From Lachnospiraceae bacterium (GTDB lineage: Bacteria > Bacillota > Clostridia > Lachnospirales > Lachnospiraceae): a stretch of DNA of 64,000 bases. The position numbers were made by a program, and so were the translations under genes. Under the pieces are notes generated by a model, which saw only the letters and a program-made list of their open reading frames with translations, made no database searches and was not told the DNA's origin. Below are positions 46,332 to 55,203 of the stretch, piece after piece (the stretch's first letter is position 1; the number at the start of each line of letters is the position of its first letter). The stretch spans positions 109,608-173,607 of the forward strand of contig JAFZUY010000003.1 in assembly GCA_017618075.1 (NCBI GenBank). The letters are read 5' to 3'.

Positions 46332-47255
46332 ATGAAAAAGTGGCTTGGCCTCGTAATGCTTTTTATGACGGCATTTATCTGGGGAACCGCATTTGTGGCC
46401 CAGAGCGTCGGAATGGATTACGTAGGTCCTTTTACATTTAATTTTTCAAGATATATCGTAGGTTCGCTGGTTTTAATTCCTTTCGTAATCATCAATTTTT
46501 CACGAAGGAAAAACAAAGAAAAAACCGAAGAAACACCCGGTAAAAAGGGACTTTTTAACAGTTACACCAAAGCAACAATATTTGGCGGAATTATTTGCGG
46601 CATTCTTTTATGCGTGGCATCAAGCCTTCAGCAGTTTGGAATCCTTTATTCCAAGGCAGTCGGTAAAGCAGGGTTTTTAACCGCTCTATACATCATCATG
46701 GTTCCTGTCCTCGGAATCTTTTTCGGAAAAAAAACCAAGGCTCTAATCTGGATATGTGTTGCACTTGCAACTATCGGTTTATATCTTCTTTGTGTAAAAG
46801 AAGGCTTGCATTTTGAAATCGGCGATATTTTCCTGATTTTATGCGCACTTGTATTTTCTTTTCACATCATGTTTATCGATTTTGTTTCTCCCAAAGGTGA
46901 CGGCGTAACAATCTCGTGCATCCAGTTTGCAGTTTCCGGTATTCTTTGCCTGATATGCGCACTCTTTACCGAAAAGATAGTTTTCACGGAAATACTCAAA
47001 GGATATATTCCGATTCTTTACGCCGGTGTTATGTCCTGCGGCGTTGCTTATACACTTCAGATCTTAGGCCAGAAGTATGTTGAACCTACGAAAGCATCGC
47101 TTATCTTATGTTTGGAATCTGTATTCGCAACATTAGGTGGCTGGGTGATTCTTAATCAGGTTATGACTCTAAAAGAAACTATCGGTTGCATTATAGTATT
47201 TATAGCAATCATTTTGGCACAATTTGTTCAAAAACCCAACGAAGAAAACAAATAA
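46332..47255 (+). CDS. EamA/DMT family transporter
   Basis: A 307-residue protein with ten hydrophobic helices arranged as two five-helix EamA repeats: FIWGTAFVAQSVGMDYVGPF opens the first and ILCALVFSFHIMFIDFVSP the second. The stretch KASLILCLESVFATLGGW near the end is typical. These proteins export or import metabolites such as amino acids; the substrate is not predictable. It follows holA by about 33 bases and converges on the F420-ligase-like gene across a bidirectional terminator. Confidence 0.9.
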   Translation: MKKWLGLVMLFMTAFIWGTAFVAQSVGMDYVGPFTFNFSRYIVGSLVLIPFVIINFSRRKNKEKTEETPGKKGLFNSYTKATIFGGIICGILLCVASSLQQFGILYSKAVGKAGFLTALYIIMVPVLGIFFGKKTKALIWICVALATIGLYLLCVKEGLHFEIGDIFLILCALVFSFHIMFIDFVSPKGDGVTISCIQFAVSGILCLICALFTEKIVFTEILKGYIPILYAGVMSCGVAYTLQILGQKYVEPTKASLILCLESVFATLGGWVILNQVMTLKETIGCIIVFIAIILAQFVQKPNEENK

Positions 47256-47257
47256 AA

Positions 47258-47284
47258 AAAGCTGCTTTCAAAGCAGCTTTTTCT
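47258..47284 (+). terminator. Bidirectional terminator between convergent genes
   Basis: AAAGCTGCTTT (47258-47268) with AAAGCAGCTTT (47270-47280), flanked by A and T runs on both sides. It serves the EamA gene on the + strand and the F420-ligase-like gene on the - strand. Confidence 0.92.
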
Positions 47285-47302
47285 TTATATTCATAAATAC
47301 TA

Positions 47303-48493
47303 TTAGTTGGTATAGTTATCGAAGTAGCCCTGGATGAGGATAACGGGTGTACCCTTGTCACCTGAACCTGATGTAAGGTCGCAGAGTGAACCGATGAGGT
47401 CTGTGAGCTGTCTGGGTGTTGTTCCCTGTGAAGCCATGTTACCTACAAGGTTGCCTGATTTAGCTTTGATGCTCTCGGAAATTGCATTCTTTAACTCTTC
47501 GCCGGAAAGATCCTTGAAGTCGTTGTCTGCAAGATATTTAAGCTTAAGCTCGTTGGGAGTTCCCTTTAATCCTTCTGTGAAGAAAGGAGATACAACGGGA
47601 TCTGCAAGTTCCCAAATCTTACCCTGAGGATCCTTGAAAGCGCCGTCGCCGTAAATCATAACTTCAACATGCTTTCCTGTCTTCTCGAGGATTTCTTTCT
47701 GGATTGCTTCTACAAGCCACTGGGAATCTCTGGGGAAGAGTTTGATTTTCTCTTCTGTGGACTTGTTTGATCCTAAAAGACCATATTTTTCGTTATATCC
47801 GCTGCCATTGACTGATGCGGTCATTATATCATCCATACCACAAACGACCTTGGCGCCGTTCTCTTTTAAGATTCTCTTGGTTCTTACTCTGGTATGAATG
47901 TCGCAGTTGATAACGCAGTCTGTGTATTTAAGAATTTCCTTAGCCTGGTTAGCGAAGATTACTTCTACGTCTGCGCCGGCTTCTTTTATGATATCTGAAT
48001 AGTAAGCTACATAATCAACACCTGTGAACTCATGCTTGTTCTCGCCGAATAATTCACGGTATTTCTCGAGTGTAAGCACATCACTGTAAGGATTGATGCC
48101 TGCTTCATCGAGCTGATCGTATGTAAGAAGTGCGTTTCCTACTTCATCCGAAGGATATGAAAGCATAAGAACGATCTTCTTGCAGCCCATTGCGATACCC
48201 TTTAAGCAGATAGCGAAACGGTTTCTTGAGAGGATGGGGAAGATAACACCAACTGTTTCTCCGCCGAGTTTAGCCTTAACGTCTGCTGCGATATCGTTTA
48301 CTGTAGCGTAGTTACCCTGTGCTCTTGCAACGATTGATTCTGTAAGTGCGATAACGTCTCTGTCACGAAGTGAAAAACCTTCGGATTCACAAGCTTCCAA
48401 CACGCTTGTTACTGCCATATCCACCAGATTATCGCCTTCTCTGATAATCGGACAGCGGATACCGCGTGATACTGTACCAACTTTTCTTTCCAT
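47303..48493 (-). CDS. Coenzyme F420-0:gamma-glutamyl ligase family protein
   Basis: A 396-residue protein. The N-terminal block VGTVSRGIRCPIIREGD and DRDVIALTESIVARAQGN, followed by the Arg/Asp region LSRNRFAICLKGIA, matches what I know of the CofE/F420 ligase family as found in clostridia. GMDDIMTASVNGSG and MIYGDGAFKDP are further conserved blocks. Bacillota of this type do not make F420, so it probably ligates glutamate to another acceptor or has drifted in function. AAGGAG lies before the ATG on the minus strand. Its codon use (preferred codons) suggests strong expression. Confidence 0.78.
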   Translation of the reverse strand: MERKVGTVSRGIRCPIIREGDNLVDMAVTSVLEACESEGFSLRDRDVIALTESIVARAQGNYATVNDIAADVKAKLGGETVGVIFPILSRNRFAICLKGIAMGCKKIVLMLSYPSDEVGNALLTYDQLDEAGINPYSDVLTLEKYRELFGENKHEFTGVDYVAYYSDIIKEAGADVEVIFANQAKEILKYTDCVINCDIHTRVRTKRILKENGAKVVCGMDDIMTASVNGSGYNEKYGLLGSNKSTEEKIKLFPRDSQWLVEAIQKEILEKTGKHVEVMIYGDGAFKDPQGKIWELADPVVSPFFTEGLKGTPNELKLKYLADNDFKDLSGEELKNAISESIKAKSGNLVGNMASQGTTPRQLTDLIGSLCDLTSGSGDKGTPVILIQGYFDNYTN

Positions 48494-48546
48494 AAAAATC
48501 TCCTTATCTTAAAAACGCTTATAAAAAGCATAAAATTTCCAAAAAT

Positions 48547-48575
48547 ATTATACATACTGGACTTTTGAAGCGCAA
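48547..48575 (-). promoter_or_regulatory. Promoter of the F420-ligase-like gene
   Basis: On the minus strand, TTGCGC (48575-48570), a 17-base spacer and TATAAT (48552-48547). The start codon is 54 bases downstream. The NrdR box lies about 35 bases upstream of this -35. Confidence 0.7.
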
Positions 48576-48609
48576 GGAAAATACTAAAAAAACAAAAAAA
48601 GAATTCAAA

Positions 48610-48625
48610 TCACTATATATAGTGT
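48610..48625 (+). promoter_or_regulatory. NrdR box between F420-ligase-like gene and trxB
   Basis: TCACTATATATAGTGT matches the NrdR consensus at 15 of 16 positions and is nearly a perfect palindrome. A much weaker second site (CTAATATACAATAA) starts about 25 bases further on. It lies 108 bases before trxB and 117 bases before the divergent gene, so either or both could be regulated. Confidence 0.7.
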
Positions 48626-48717
48626 TTAAACTTCAACTAATATACAATAAACAGTAGAAATTGTAAAAATGTTGTGATAAAATAATCATGTTGAAAAAAA
48701 GGGGAGGGCATTTGATT

Positions 48718-49620
48718 ATGTACGATCTTGTGATAATAGGTGCGGGACCTGCAGGTTTGGCAGCGGCAATATATGCTAAAAGAGCACGTCTTAATGCAAT
48801 TGTAATAGAAAAAGAAGGCTGTGGCGGACAGATGGCACAGACCTATGAAGTGGATAATTATCCGGCATTACCCGGCATTTCCGGGTTCGAACTTGGCACG
48901 AAGATGAAAGAGCATGCCATGAGTCTCGGCGCCGAGATTATTTATGATGAGATAAAAAGCATCAATCATCAGGATGACCGCTTTATCATTCATTATGATA
49001 CGGGCGGAGTGGCTGAAAGCAGGGGCATTATCATTGCATCGGGCGCTACACACTCGAAACTTAACGTTCCGGGTGAAGACAGGCTTGCGGGCAGCGGCGT
49101 ATCCTACTGTGCGACCTGCGACGGCGCATTTTTCTCTAAAAAAGACGTAGCGGTTGTAGGCGGTGGCGACGTGGCAATCGAAGATGCAATCTTCCTTTCA
49201 AGAATTGCCAAATCAGTTACTCTTATTCACAGAAGAGGCGAACTTCGCGGGGCGGCATCCCTTCAGGAAAGCCTTAAAAAATGCGACAACGTAAATATCC
49301 TCTGGGATACCGTGGTTGAAAGCATAAACGGCGACAACAAGGTAGAATCCCTCTCACTTCGCAACGTAAAAGACGACGAAGACTTTTCGCTCCTTGTAAA
49401 CGGCGTATTTATCGCAGTCGGTATTACTCCCGTAAAGAACGAAATTGACGGTCTTTTATGCAATGCGGGCGGATACATTATCGCTGATGAGGACTGCAGA
49501 ACCAATATCAAGGGCGTTTATGCGGCGGGCGATGTCAGAGCCAAGAGACTTCGCCAGATTGTAACTGCTGTTGCGGACGGTGCCAATGCGGTTACAAGTT
49601 TTACGGAAGACTTCCGTTAA
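48718..49620 (+). CDS. trxB: Thioredoxin reductase
   Basis: Flavoprotein that passes electrons from NAD(P)H to thioredoxin. The N-terminal FAD motif VIIGAGPAGLAAAIYAKRA, the redox-active CATCDGAFF pair, the nucleotide-binding VVGGGDVAIEDAIFLS and the C-terminal VYAAGDVRAKRLRQIVTAVADG are all standard; 300 residues is normal. I chose the ATG at 48718, which has GGAGG 10 bases upstream; an in-frame ATG at 48688 would add a short basic stretch that does not fit the family. The upstream NrdR box suggests co-regulation with nrdD, whose product carries a fused thioredoxin-like domain. Confidence 0.95.
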   Translation: MYDLVIIGAGPAGLAAAIYAKRARLNAIVIEKEGCGGQMAQTYEVDNYPALPGISGFELGTKMKEHAMSLGAEIIYDEIKSINHQDDRFIIHYDTGGVAESRGIIIASGATHSKLNVPGEDRLAGSGVSYCATCDGAFFSKKDVAVVGGGDVAIEDAIFLSRIAKSVTLIHRRGELRGAASLQESLKKCDNVNILWDTVVESINGDNKVESLSLRNVKDDEDFSLLVNGVFIAVGITPVKNEIDGLLCNAGGYIIADEDCRTNIKGVYAAGDVRAKRLRQIVTAVADGANAVTSFTEDFR

Positions 49621-49643
49621 CAAAATGTTCAAACTTATATACA

Positions 49644-49672
49644 TTGAATAAGCATAATATTTTTGGTATAAT
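49644..49672 (+). promoter_or_regulatory. Promoter of hpf
   Basis: TTGAAT (49644-49649), 17-base spacer and a perfect -10 TATAAT (49667-49672), 47 bases before the hpf start. Confidence 0.85.
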
Positions 49673-49718
49673 ATATCCGTAGTCAAAACTACAAATACTT
49701 GTATCGGAGGGTGGCTAT

Positions 49719-50246
49719 ATGAACATTATTATTATTGGAAAAAATATTGATGTTACACCGGGTTTACGCGAGGCTGTAGAGGAGAAGATAGGAAAACTTG
49801 AGAAGTATTTTACTCCCGACACAGAAGTACATGTTACATTGAGTGTTGAAAAAGACCGTCAGAAGATCGAAGTTACTATCCCCGTTAAGGGAAGCATCAT
49901 CAGATCAGAGCAGGTTTCCAACGACCTTTATGTATCAATTGATTTAGTAGAGGAGATTATTGAAAGACAGCTTAAAAAATATAAGAGCAAACTTGTAAAT
50001 TATAAGCAGAACAGTGATAATTTCAAACAGGATTACATTGAGAAGGATTTCGCAGATGATGACGAAATCAAGATTATCAGATCAAAGAAATTTGATATGA
50101 AGCCGATGTATCCCGAAGATGCATGTGTTCAGATGGAACTTTTGGGACACAACTTCTTCGTATTCCAGAATGCAGAGACAGATCAGGTTTGTGTAGTTTA
50201 CAAACGTAAAGGCAACACATACGGAATGATCGAACCCGAAGCATAA
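49719..50246 (+). CDS. hpf: Ribosome hibernation-promoting factor, long form
   Basis: Dimerises 70S ribosomes into 100S particles in slow growth or starvation. The N-terminal S30AE domain (about 1-100) starts MNIIIIGKNIDVTPGLREAVEEKIGKLEKYF (core GKNIDVTPGLREAVEEK), and the C-terminal dimerisation domain holds KKFDMKPMYPEDACVQMELLGHNFFVF, typical of long HPF in Bacillota. 175 residues is the normal long-form size. GGAGGG precedes the ATG; it is a single-gene unit with its own promoter and terminator. Confidence 0.96.
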   Translation: MNIIIIGKNIDVTPGLREAVEEKIGKLEKYFTPDTEVHVTLSVEKDRQKIEVTIPVKGSIIRSEQVSNDLYVSIDLVEEIIERQLKKYKSKLVNYKQNSDNFKQDYIEKDFADDDEIKIIRSKKFDMKPMYPEDACVQMELLGHNFFVFQNAETDQVCVVYKRKGNTYGMIEPEA

Positions 50247-50264
50247 AATTAACTTAATACCACG

Positions 50265-50297
50265 AAGGCCTGCATCAAATCGGTGCAGGCCTTTTTT
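50265..50297 (+). terminator. Rho-independent terminator after hpf
   Basis: AAGGCCTGCA (50265-50274) pairs with TGCAGGCCTT (50284-50293) around a nine-base loop, followed by T residues. Confidence 0.93.
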
Positions 50298-50424
50298 ATG
50301 AGATAAACGTAAACAACCACTCAAAAATTTTTTTAAAAAATTGTCACCTTTTCGCTTCGTCAGACGTATTTATAGTGAAAAGGTCATTCGCGAATACCTT
50401 TATACATACAAAAGGAGTTCATAA

Positions 50425-50925
50425 ATGAAAAGCAAAGATGTTGATTTGGAATCAGTCATCGACAGATACAGCGATATGCTTTATAAAATCTGTTTTCTGA
50501 TTCTGAAAAACGAACAGGATACAAAGGATGTGCTACAAGAGACTTTTCTGATTTATTATACAAAGCAACCTGAGTTTGAGAGCGAGGAGCACAAAAAAGC
50601 ATGGCTCATAAAAGTGTCTCAAAATAAATGTAAAGAATTTTTAAGATTTCACAAAAGACATGTAAACATCTCTTTGGAAGATATGGAAGAGACTTTAGTC
50701 ATCACGGACGGCTTAAGCGGAAACGACAAGGAAATCTTATCGCTCGTCTGGGACCTGGACTACAAACTTAAGTCCGTAGTTATTCTCTTTTATATCGAAG
50801 GCTACACCGTAAAAGAAGTGGCAGAAATCCTTAAGACCACACCTTCCGCGGTGAAGAAAAGATTACAGCGCGCCAGAGAAAAGCTCAGCGTAAAGTACAA
50901 AGGAGAGGTTGTTTATGGAAAATAA
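50425..50925 (+). CDS. ECF-type RNA polymerase sigma factor
   Basis: A 166-residue sigma-70 family protein with region 2 (DRYSDMLYKICFLILKNEQDTKDVLQETFL, core DTKDVLQETF) and region 4 (YIEGYTVKEVAEILKTTPSAVKKRLQRAREKL, core EVAEILKTTPSAVKKRL). AAAAGGAG lies before the ATG. The next gene, encoding a single-pass membrane protein, overlaps by 11 bases and is the likely anti-sigma factor. Upstream, TGTCAC about 17 bases before CGTATT (50342-50370) is a possible ECF-type autoregulated promoter, weakly supported. Confidence 0.92.
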   Translation: MKSKDVDLESVIDRYSDMLYKICFLILKNEQDTKDVLQETFLIYYTKQPEFESEEHKKAWLIKVSQNKCKEFLRFHKRHVNISLEDMEETLVITDGLSGNDKEILSLVWDLDYKLKSVVILFYIEGYTVKEVAEILKTTPSAVKKRLQRAREKLSVKYKGEVVYGK

Positions 50926-52024
50926 GATAAATAAAGATCTGATTTCCAATATCGAAATCAGTGACGACATGAAAAGATCTATATACAGAAACTGCATTAA
51001 GGGAAAGAGAAGTGCAGATTTCAGATTTAAGTATGCGACGGTTCTTACCGCGCTTATCATCGTTGCAGTTTTCGGTGTCTTCAGTATCGGAGCCAGTGCA
51101 GCTATTTTAGGATTCAGGGCAAGACTTGCGAATATGGACGTGGAAGAGTATCAGGGCTATCAGACCGAGGTTGACAACGATGTATTTATCAGCACCGACG
51201 AAGGATTTTCAAGAAGCCTGACCGATTCGGAGATTTTAAGATCCATCAAGCTTGAAAGAGAATATTACGACAACGGAGTGTTCCCCGAAAAGAGTATGGC
51301 TCACTATGAAACTAAGAGTGAGATGAAGGATGGCGAACTTGCGTACATTACCGAAAACAATATCGTATATCTTCCCGCAGACGAAATGAGCGACGAACAG
51401 CTCCTCGAATACATCGATCACGATGCCAAGAAGAGATATGTAAACGTTCAGGGACTTAAAGAAGAAGGCATTGAGCCCGGCGTAAATATGGCACTTGAAT
51501 CAACCCCCATAAAAGAGGGCAGCAAAGATGCAAAGGCTAAGGCACAGGCCGACAAGTATTTAAAAGAGTTTTACGGTGTAACTACAGACGACTCATGGAT
51601 TGTACTCGTGGACAGATTTGAGGATGTCGGAATCCAGAGCGGTGCAGAAGTTACAATATACGACATTGATTATTTCAGACTCGGACTCGGTTACGCAAAT
51701 TCCTACACATTAAGAATTATCGAAGACGACATGTCTTTAATGATGATTTCAGAAAACGGATACGAAAACTTCAACGGCGTAAAACTTTACACATTTGACG
51801 AGGCTAAAGCCAAAGAGGCTGAAGGCCGGGCTTTTGTACAAGATTATCTTTCGAAGAACTTCGGTTATGGCGAACCTAATAAGGTTATAGCCGATTCTGA
51901 AAGATACAGCGATGACGGAAAAACTACTTCCTGCATAGATTATGAATTTGACTTCGACGACACCACAGTTTATGTATGCTACAGGATAGAAGATCAAAGA
52001 ATAATCTGCTATTGCAAATTGTAG
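50915..52024 (+). CDS. Putative membrane-bound anti-sigma factor
   Basis: A 369-residue protein with a short cytoplasmic N-terminus (about 1-42, including ISDDMKRSIYRNCIKGKRS), one membrane helix (about 44-66) and a large extracytoplasmic part of about 300 residues. This layout, and its coupling to the ECF sigma gene by an 11-base overlap, indicates an anti-sigma factor whose outer domain senses a signal. I do not recognise the outer domain; it has two repeated-looking halves with DEAKAKEAEGRAFVQDYL and KAKAQADKYLKEFYGV. The ATG at 50915 is preceded by AGGAGAGG at 6 bases, preferred over a TTG two codons earlier. Confidence 0.7.
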   Translation: MENKINKDLISNIEISDDMKRSIYRNCIKGKRSADFRFKYATVLTALIIVAVFGVFSIGASAAILGFRARLANMDVEEYQGYQTEVDNDVFISTDEGFSRSLTDSEILRSIKLEREYYDNGVFPEKSMAHYETKSEMKDGELAYITENNIVYLPADEMSDEQLLEYIDHDAKKRYVNVQGLKEEGIEPGVNMALESTPIKEGSKDAKAKAQADKYLKEFYGVTTDDSWIVLVDRFEDVGIQSGAEVTIYDIDYFRLGLGYANSYTLRIIEDDMSLMMISENGYENFNGVKLYTFDEAKAKEAEGRAFVQDYLSKNFGYGEPNKVIADSERYSDDGKTTSCIDYEFDFDDTTVYVCYRIEDQRIICYCKL

Positions 52025-52133
52025 TATCCCCTTCGGGGGCGGTTCCCGAAAAAATAGAAACCTTTAAACAATAAAAAAATATACTAACATAAAATAAACC
52101 AAACATAGATAGACACAAAATCGTCCCACAAAA

Positions 52134-52162
52134 CCCGAAAGAAACCGCCTCTTTCGGGCTTT
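52134..52162 (+). terminator. Bidirectional terminator between anti-sigma gene and ABC exporter gene
   Basis: CCCGAAAG (52134-52141) pairs with CTTTCGGG (52151-52158) around a nine-base loop, with AAAA before and TTTT after, so it can act for both convergent genes. Confidence 0.85.
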
Positions 52163-52171
52163 TATTTATTC

Positions 52172-53917
52172 TTATGCAGCTTCGTTACTTACGGTATACA
52201 ATGCGTGGAAGAAGCCTTTATTATCAATCAAATCCTCAAACTTTCCGACTTCTTCTACACGACCGTCGCGAAGCACTATGATTTCGTCATACCTTTTTAA
52301 CAGTGCCTCGTCCAAAGCATGAGTTACAACGATTCTTGTCATGCCTTCAAGATCAAGGATTTCGTTTGAAACTTCAAATGCCGTTTTTGCATCGAGGGCT
52401 GCGGTTACTTCATCTGCAAGCAGTACCGATGACTTTCTTAAAAGACTTCTGGCAATGGAGATTCTCTGCTTTTCGCCACCTGATAAATTTTTTCCGTTTT
52501 CACCGCAGTTATATGAATTGCCGTGTTCTGCGATAAGCTTTGAAAGATGTGCTTTGGCAACGGCTTCGTTTATTTTTGTTTTGGGGAATTCCTTAAACAT
52601 AGTAATATTGTCTTCAATTGTGGAATTGAATAAAAATACATTCTGTCCGATAACCGATATGTTTTCATATAGCGATTCTGCGCTAACACTGTTTATATCT
52701 TTGCCATCGATATAAATTTTTCCGGTGCGGTTATTTCCTTCTGCAGAGAGTAAAAGATTTAAAAGAGTGGATTTTCCGCTTCCGCTACCGCCGACTATCG
52801 CATAAGATTTTCCGGCTTTAAATTCAAGAGAAATATTGTGAAGGATTTCTTTGTTTTCCTCGTAGGAAAAAGATACGTCCTCGAGTCTTATGCTTTCATT
52901 GATTCCGTTTAATTCGCTCTTAATATCTTCATCCCTGTTTTTCTCAAGTTCAAAAGCGAGTTTTCCCATCAGTGCGTTTGCGGCTTTTTTCTTGGCTAGT
53001 ATCATGGGAATATTTGCAACAGGTGCAATCATATAATTCATGAGCTGAACGAATACGATTACCATACCGGGTGTTAAGGCTTTGCCTGATAAAGCGATGG
53101 CTGCGCCTGCAAAGAATACACCGAGCTGGGCGAGGATTCCGCACATACCGCCGATGGAACCGATTACGTGAGTAATCTTTCTCATTTTGCTTTTGTTTTC
53201 TTCAAGTTCGGCATCGGTTTTTGAAAAAAGATCACTTACTTCATTTTCCGCCTTAAAGCTTTTTACCACGAAAAATCCTTTAAGAAAATCCGAGAGTGAA
53301 GAGGTAAAGTTGCTGTTGCAGTCCGATACTTTCTTTTGTATCGGAGCAGCTTTCTGACCGGTCAGAACAGATGCAAAAAGTGGCAGAAGTGTCAGACCGA
53401 CAGAGATTAGAGTCAAAAGAGGAGAGTAATAAAGCATCAGCGCCATTGCAAGTATAAAAGAAACGCTGTGTGTAATAAGCTCGGGAATCTTTTCAAGGTA
53501 TTCGGTTTCTATTGTTACTGCGTCATTGCTTAAAGCCGAGAGGTAAAGCGAAGTATCTTCTTTTCTGAAGGAAGAGATATCTTTTCCGGTTAGCTCTTTG
53601 AAAGCAAATTCTTTGTATTGTCTCATGGCCTTTTTCATAAATCCCGGCCAGGCATAGTATTTTATGATAATTACTGTAATGAATGCAAAAAAGAAAATCA
53701 GGCTGATAAAAAATAACTGCTTAAAAGAAAACAAATCATTCTTGCCCGAAGCCACATCCACGAGCTGCTGCATGAGCCAGGAAACTGCGATATTAAGAAA
53801 TGCGGTTATTAATGCAGCCAGGTTCATAAAAATAAATGCAGTCTTATTTTTATAAAAGAACTTGTTATTAAGTAATCTGTAAATTGAATTTTTCTTATTG
53901 GCAGTATTGTTTTTCAT
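52172..53917 (-). CDS. ABC exporter, fused membrane and ATP-binding domains
   Basis: A 581-residue half-transporter. Six membrane helices occupy about residues 20-310. The ATPase has Walker A GGSGSGKSTLLNLL, signature LSGGEKQRISIARSLL, Walker B VLLADEVTAALD and the H-loop VVTHAL. Such proteins work as dimers to export lipids, peptides or drugs; there is no N-terminal peptidase domain, so it is not a classical bacteriocin processing exporter. GGAG precedes the ATG on the minus strand. It lies next to an XRE regulator and the MacAB-like efflux genes, so a defence or peptide-export role is plausible. Confidence 0.92.
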   Translation of the reverse strand: MKNNTANKKNSIYRLLNNKFFYKNKTAFIFMNLAALITAFLNIAVSWLMQQLVDVASGKNDLFSFKQLFFISLIFFFAFITVIIIKYYAWPGFMKKAMRQYKEFAFKELTGKDISSFRKEDTSLYLSALSNDAVTIETEYLEKIPELITHSVSFILAMALMLYYSPLLTLISVGLTLLPLFASVLTGQKAAPIQKKVSDCNSNFTSSLSDFLKGFFVVKSFKAENEVSDLFSKTDAELEENKSKMRKITHVIGSIGGMCGILAQLGVFFAGAAIALSGKALTPGMVIVFVQLMNYMIAPVANIPMILAKKKAANALMGKLAFELEKNRDEDIKSELNGINESIRLEDVSFSYEENKEILHNISLEFKAGKSYAIVGGSGSGKSTLLNLLLSAEGNNRTGKIYIDGKDINSVSAESLYENISVIGQNVFLFNSTIEDNITMFKEFPKTKINEAVAKAHLSKLIAEHGNSYNCGENGKNLSGGEKQRISIARSLLRKSSVLLADEVTAALDAKTAFEVSNEILDLEGMTRIVVTHALDEALLKRYDEIIVLRDGRVEEVGKFEDLIDNKGFFHALYTVSNEAA

Positions 53918-54060
53918 ATTAAACTCCTTTCATTTAGCCAAAATCTGCGTAAAAAAAGAAAACCATACATAATTCTCAATTGAATTATTATGAAAATAAC
54001 CTTTTTTGTTTTAGAATTTATGAAATGGTTTTCTTAAGTGTTTTCTGGTATCTGTTCCTC

Positions 54061-55134
54061 TTATAACTTACCGTTTTTTATCTTTTCATAAAGGTCCGTA
54101 AATTTCTTATCATTGTTATCTTTTATAAATTTTTCTATAGCTCCGATTGCCGTTTCGCCGAGAGTATCGTAGCCCATATATGTTTTATCAAAATGAAGAA
54201 ACTTTAAATTGTCTGAAGAATAATCGGGAGACTCATCAAAGGCCCTTGCTGATTTAAGCCCTTTTTTAAGTACCTTTTTACATTCCGCTATATCCGAATT
54301 CAGATATGAATAAGCGTTTATTGTGTAAAAGAGTGCAAGTACTTTATCAAGGTAATAGACTTTGTCTTCCTTTCGAAGATTCTCCATATAATTGATTACT
54401 AAATCCGTAATACCCCTTAAATTATCCATATCATTTCTGGACATGTATACAGAAATAAAACCGGTAACGATCTTCAGTAAATTTGAGATGTTGTCTGTCA
54501 ATGCCCAGGAAAGATAACCTTCGGCTTCTTTCATATCTCCCATACATCCTGAAAGAATGGTTCCGATCAAAGCGTGATTTACTCTGGCGGGATTGTGTGC
54601 TTTCAGTATCTTTAATGATTTTTTGTGGTTTCCGAGGAAATCATGCGAACTTGCGATGTAATACCAAATTACGGATTCGTTTATTTCGGGATCCGTATTC
54701 TGTGAAAGAAGAGGAATGCATTTCTCATAATATTCAATAGCTTTGTTGAAAAGTTCCCTGTCATTTTTTACGATTCCGAAATTGAAATATAAGCCTGCTG
54801 CTTTGTAAATTATCTCAAAGTTATTCGGATATTTTTTAACTGCGATATCTGCTACTTCCAGACCTGCTTCATCTTTGGAATCACCGTAATCCTTTAATCT
54901 GGCAACCATTGTGGAAAGACTGTTGTTTTCAATCTCGTATCCGAGCAATACATCAACCGATACTTCGAAAAAAGAGGCCATTTTGATAAGCATTGAAAGT
55001 TCGGGTGCACAGATTCCGGCTTCCCACTTGTGAACCGCTCCGATTGTTACACCGAGAACCTCAGCCAGTTTTTCCTGCGTAAGATTTAAACGCTTTCTGT
55101 TATTTTTTATGTTTTCTCCGAGAAGAATCTTCAT
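54061..55134 (-). CDS. XRE family regulator with C-terminal TPR-like domain
   Basis: A 357-residue protein. Residues 1-65 are a Cro/C1-type helix-turn-helix (NRKRLNLTQEKLAEVLGVTIGAVHKWEAG, core LTQEKLAEVLGVTIGAVHKW). The remaining 290 residues are helical with TPR-like repeats, as in quorum-sensing or peptide-binding regulators of the Rgg/PlcR kind, though a ligand is not known. It is transcribed divergently from the HlyD-like gene, with two inverted repeats in the 253-base gap that could be its operators. Confidence 0.85.
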   Translation of the reverse strand: MKILLGENIKNNRKRLNLTQEKLAEVLGVTIGAVHKWEAGICAPELSMLIKMASFFEVSVDVLLGYEIENNSLSTMVARLKDYGDSKDEAGLEVADIAVKKYPNNFEIIYKAAGLYFNFGIVKNDRELFNKAIEYYEKCIPLLSQNTDPEINESVIWYYIASSHDFLGNHKKSLKILKAHNPARVNHALIGTILSGCMGDMKEAEGYLSWALTDNISNLLKIVTGFISVYMSRNDMDNLRGITDLVINYMENLRKEDKVYYLDKVLALFYTINAYSYLNSDIAECKKVLKKGLKSARAFDESPDYSSDNLKFLHFDKTYMGYDTLGETAIGAIEKFIKDNNDKKFTDLYEKIKNGKL

Positions 55135-55203
55135 TTCTTATCCTCCTTCGTTTGTTTGCAAATTCAGTATAACCTTTTGTCTTTTATGAGTGAATACACC
55201 AAC

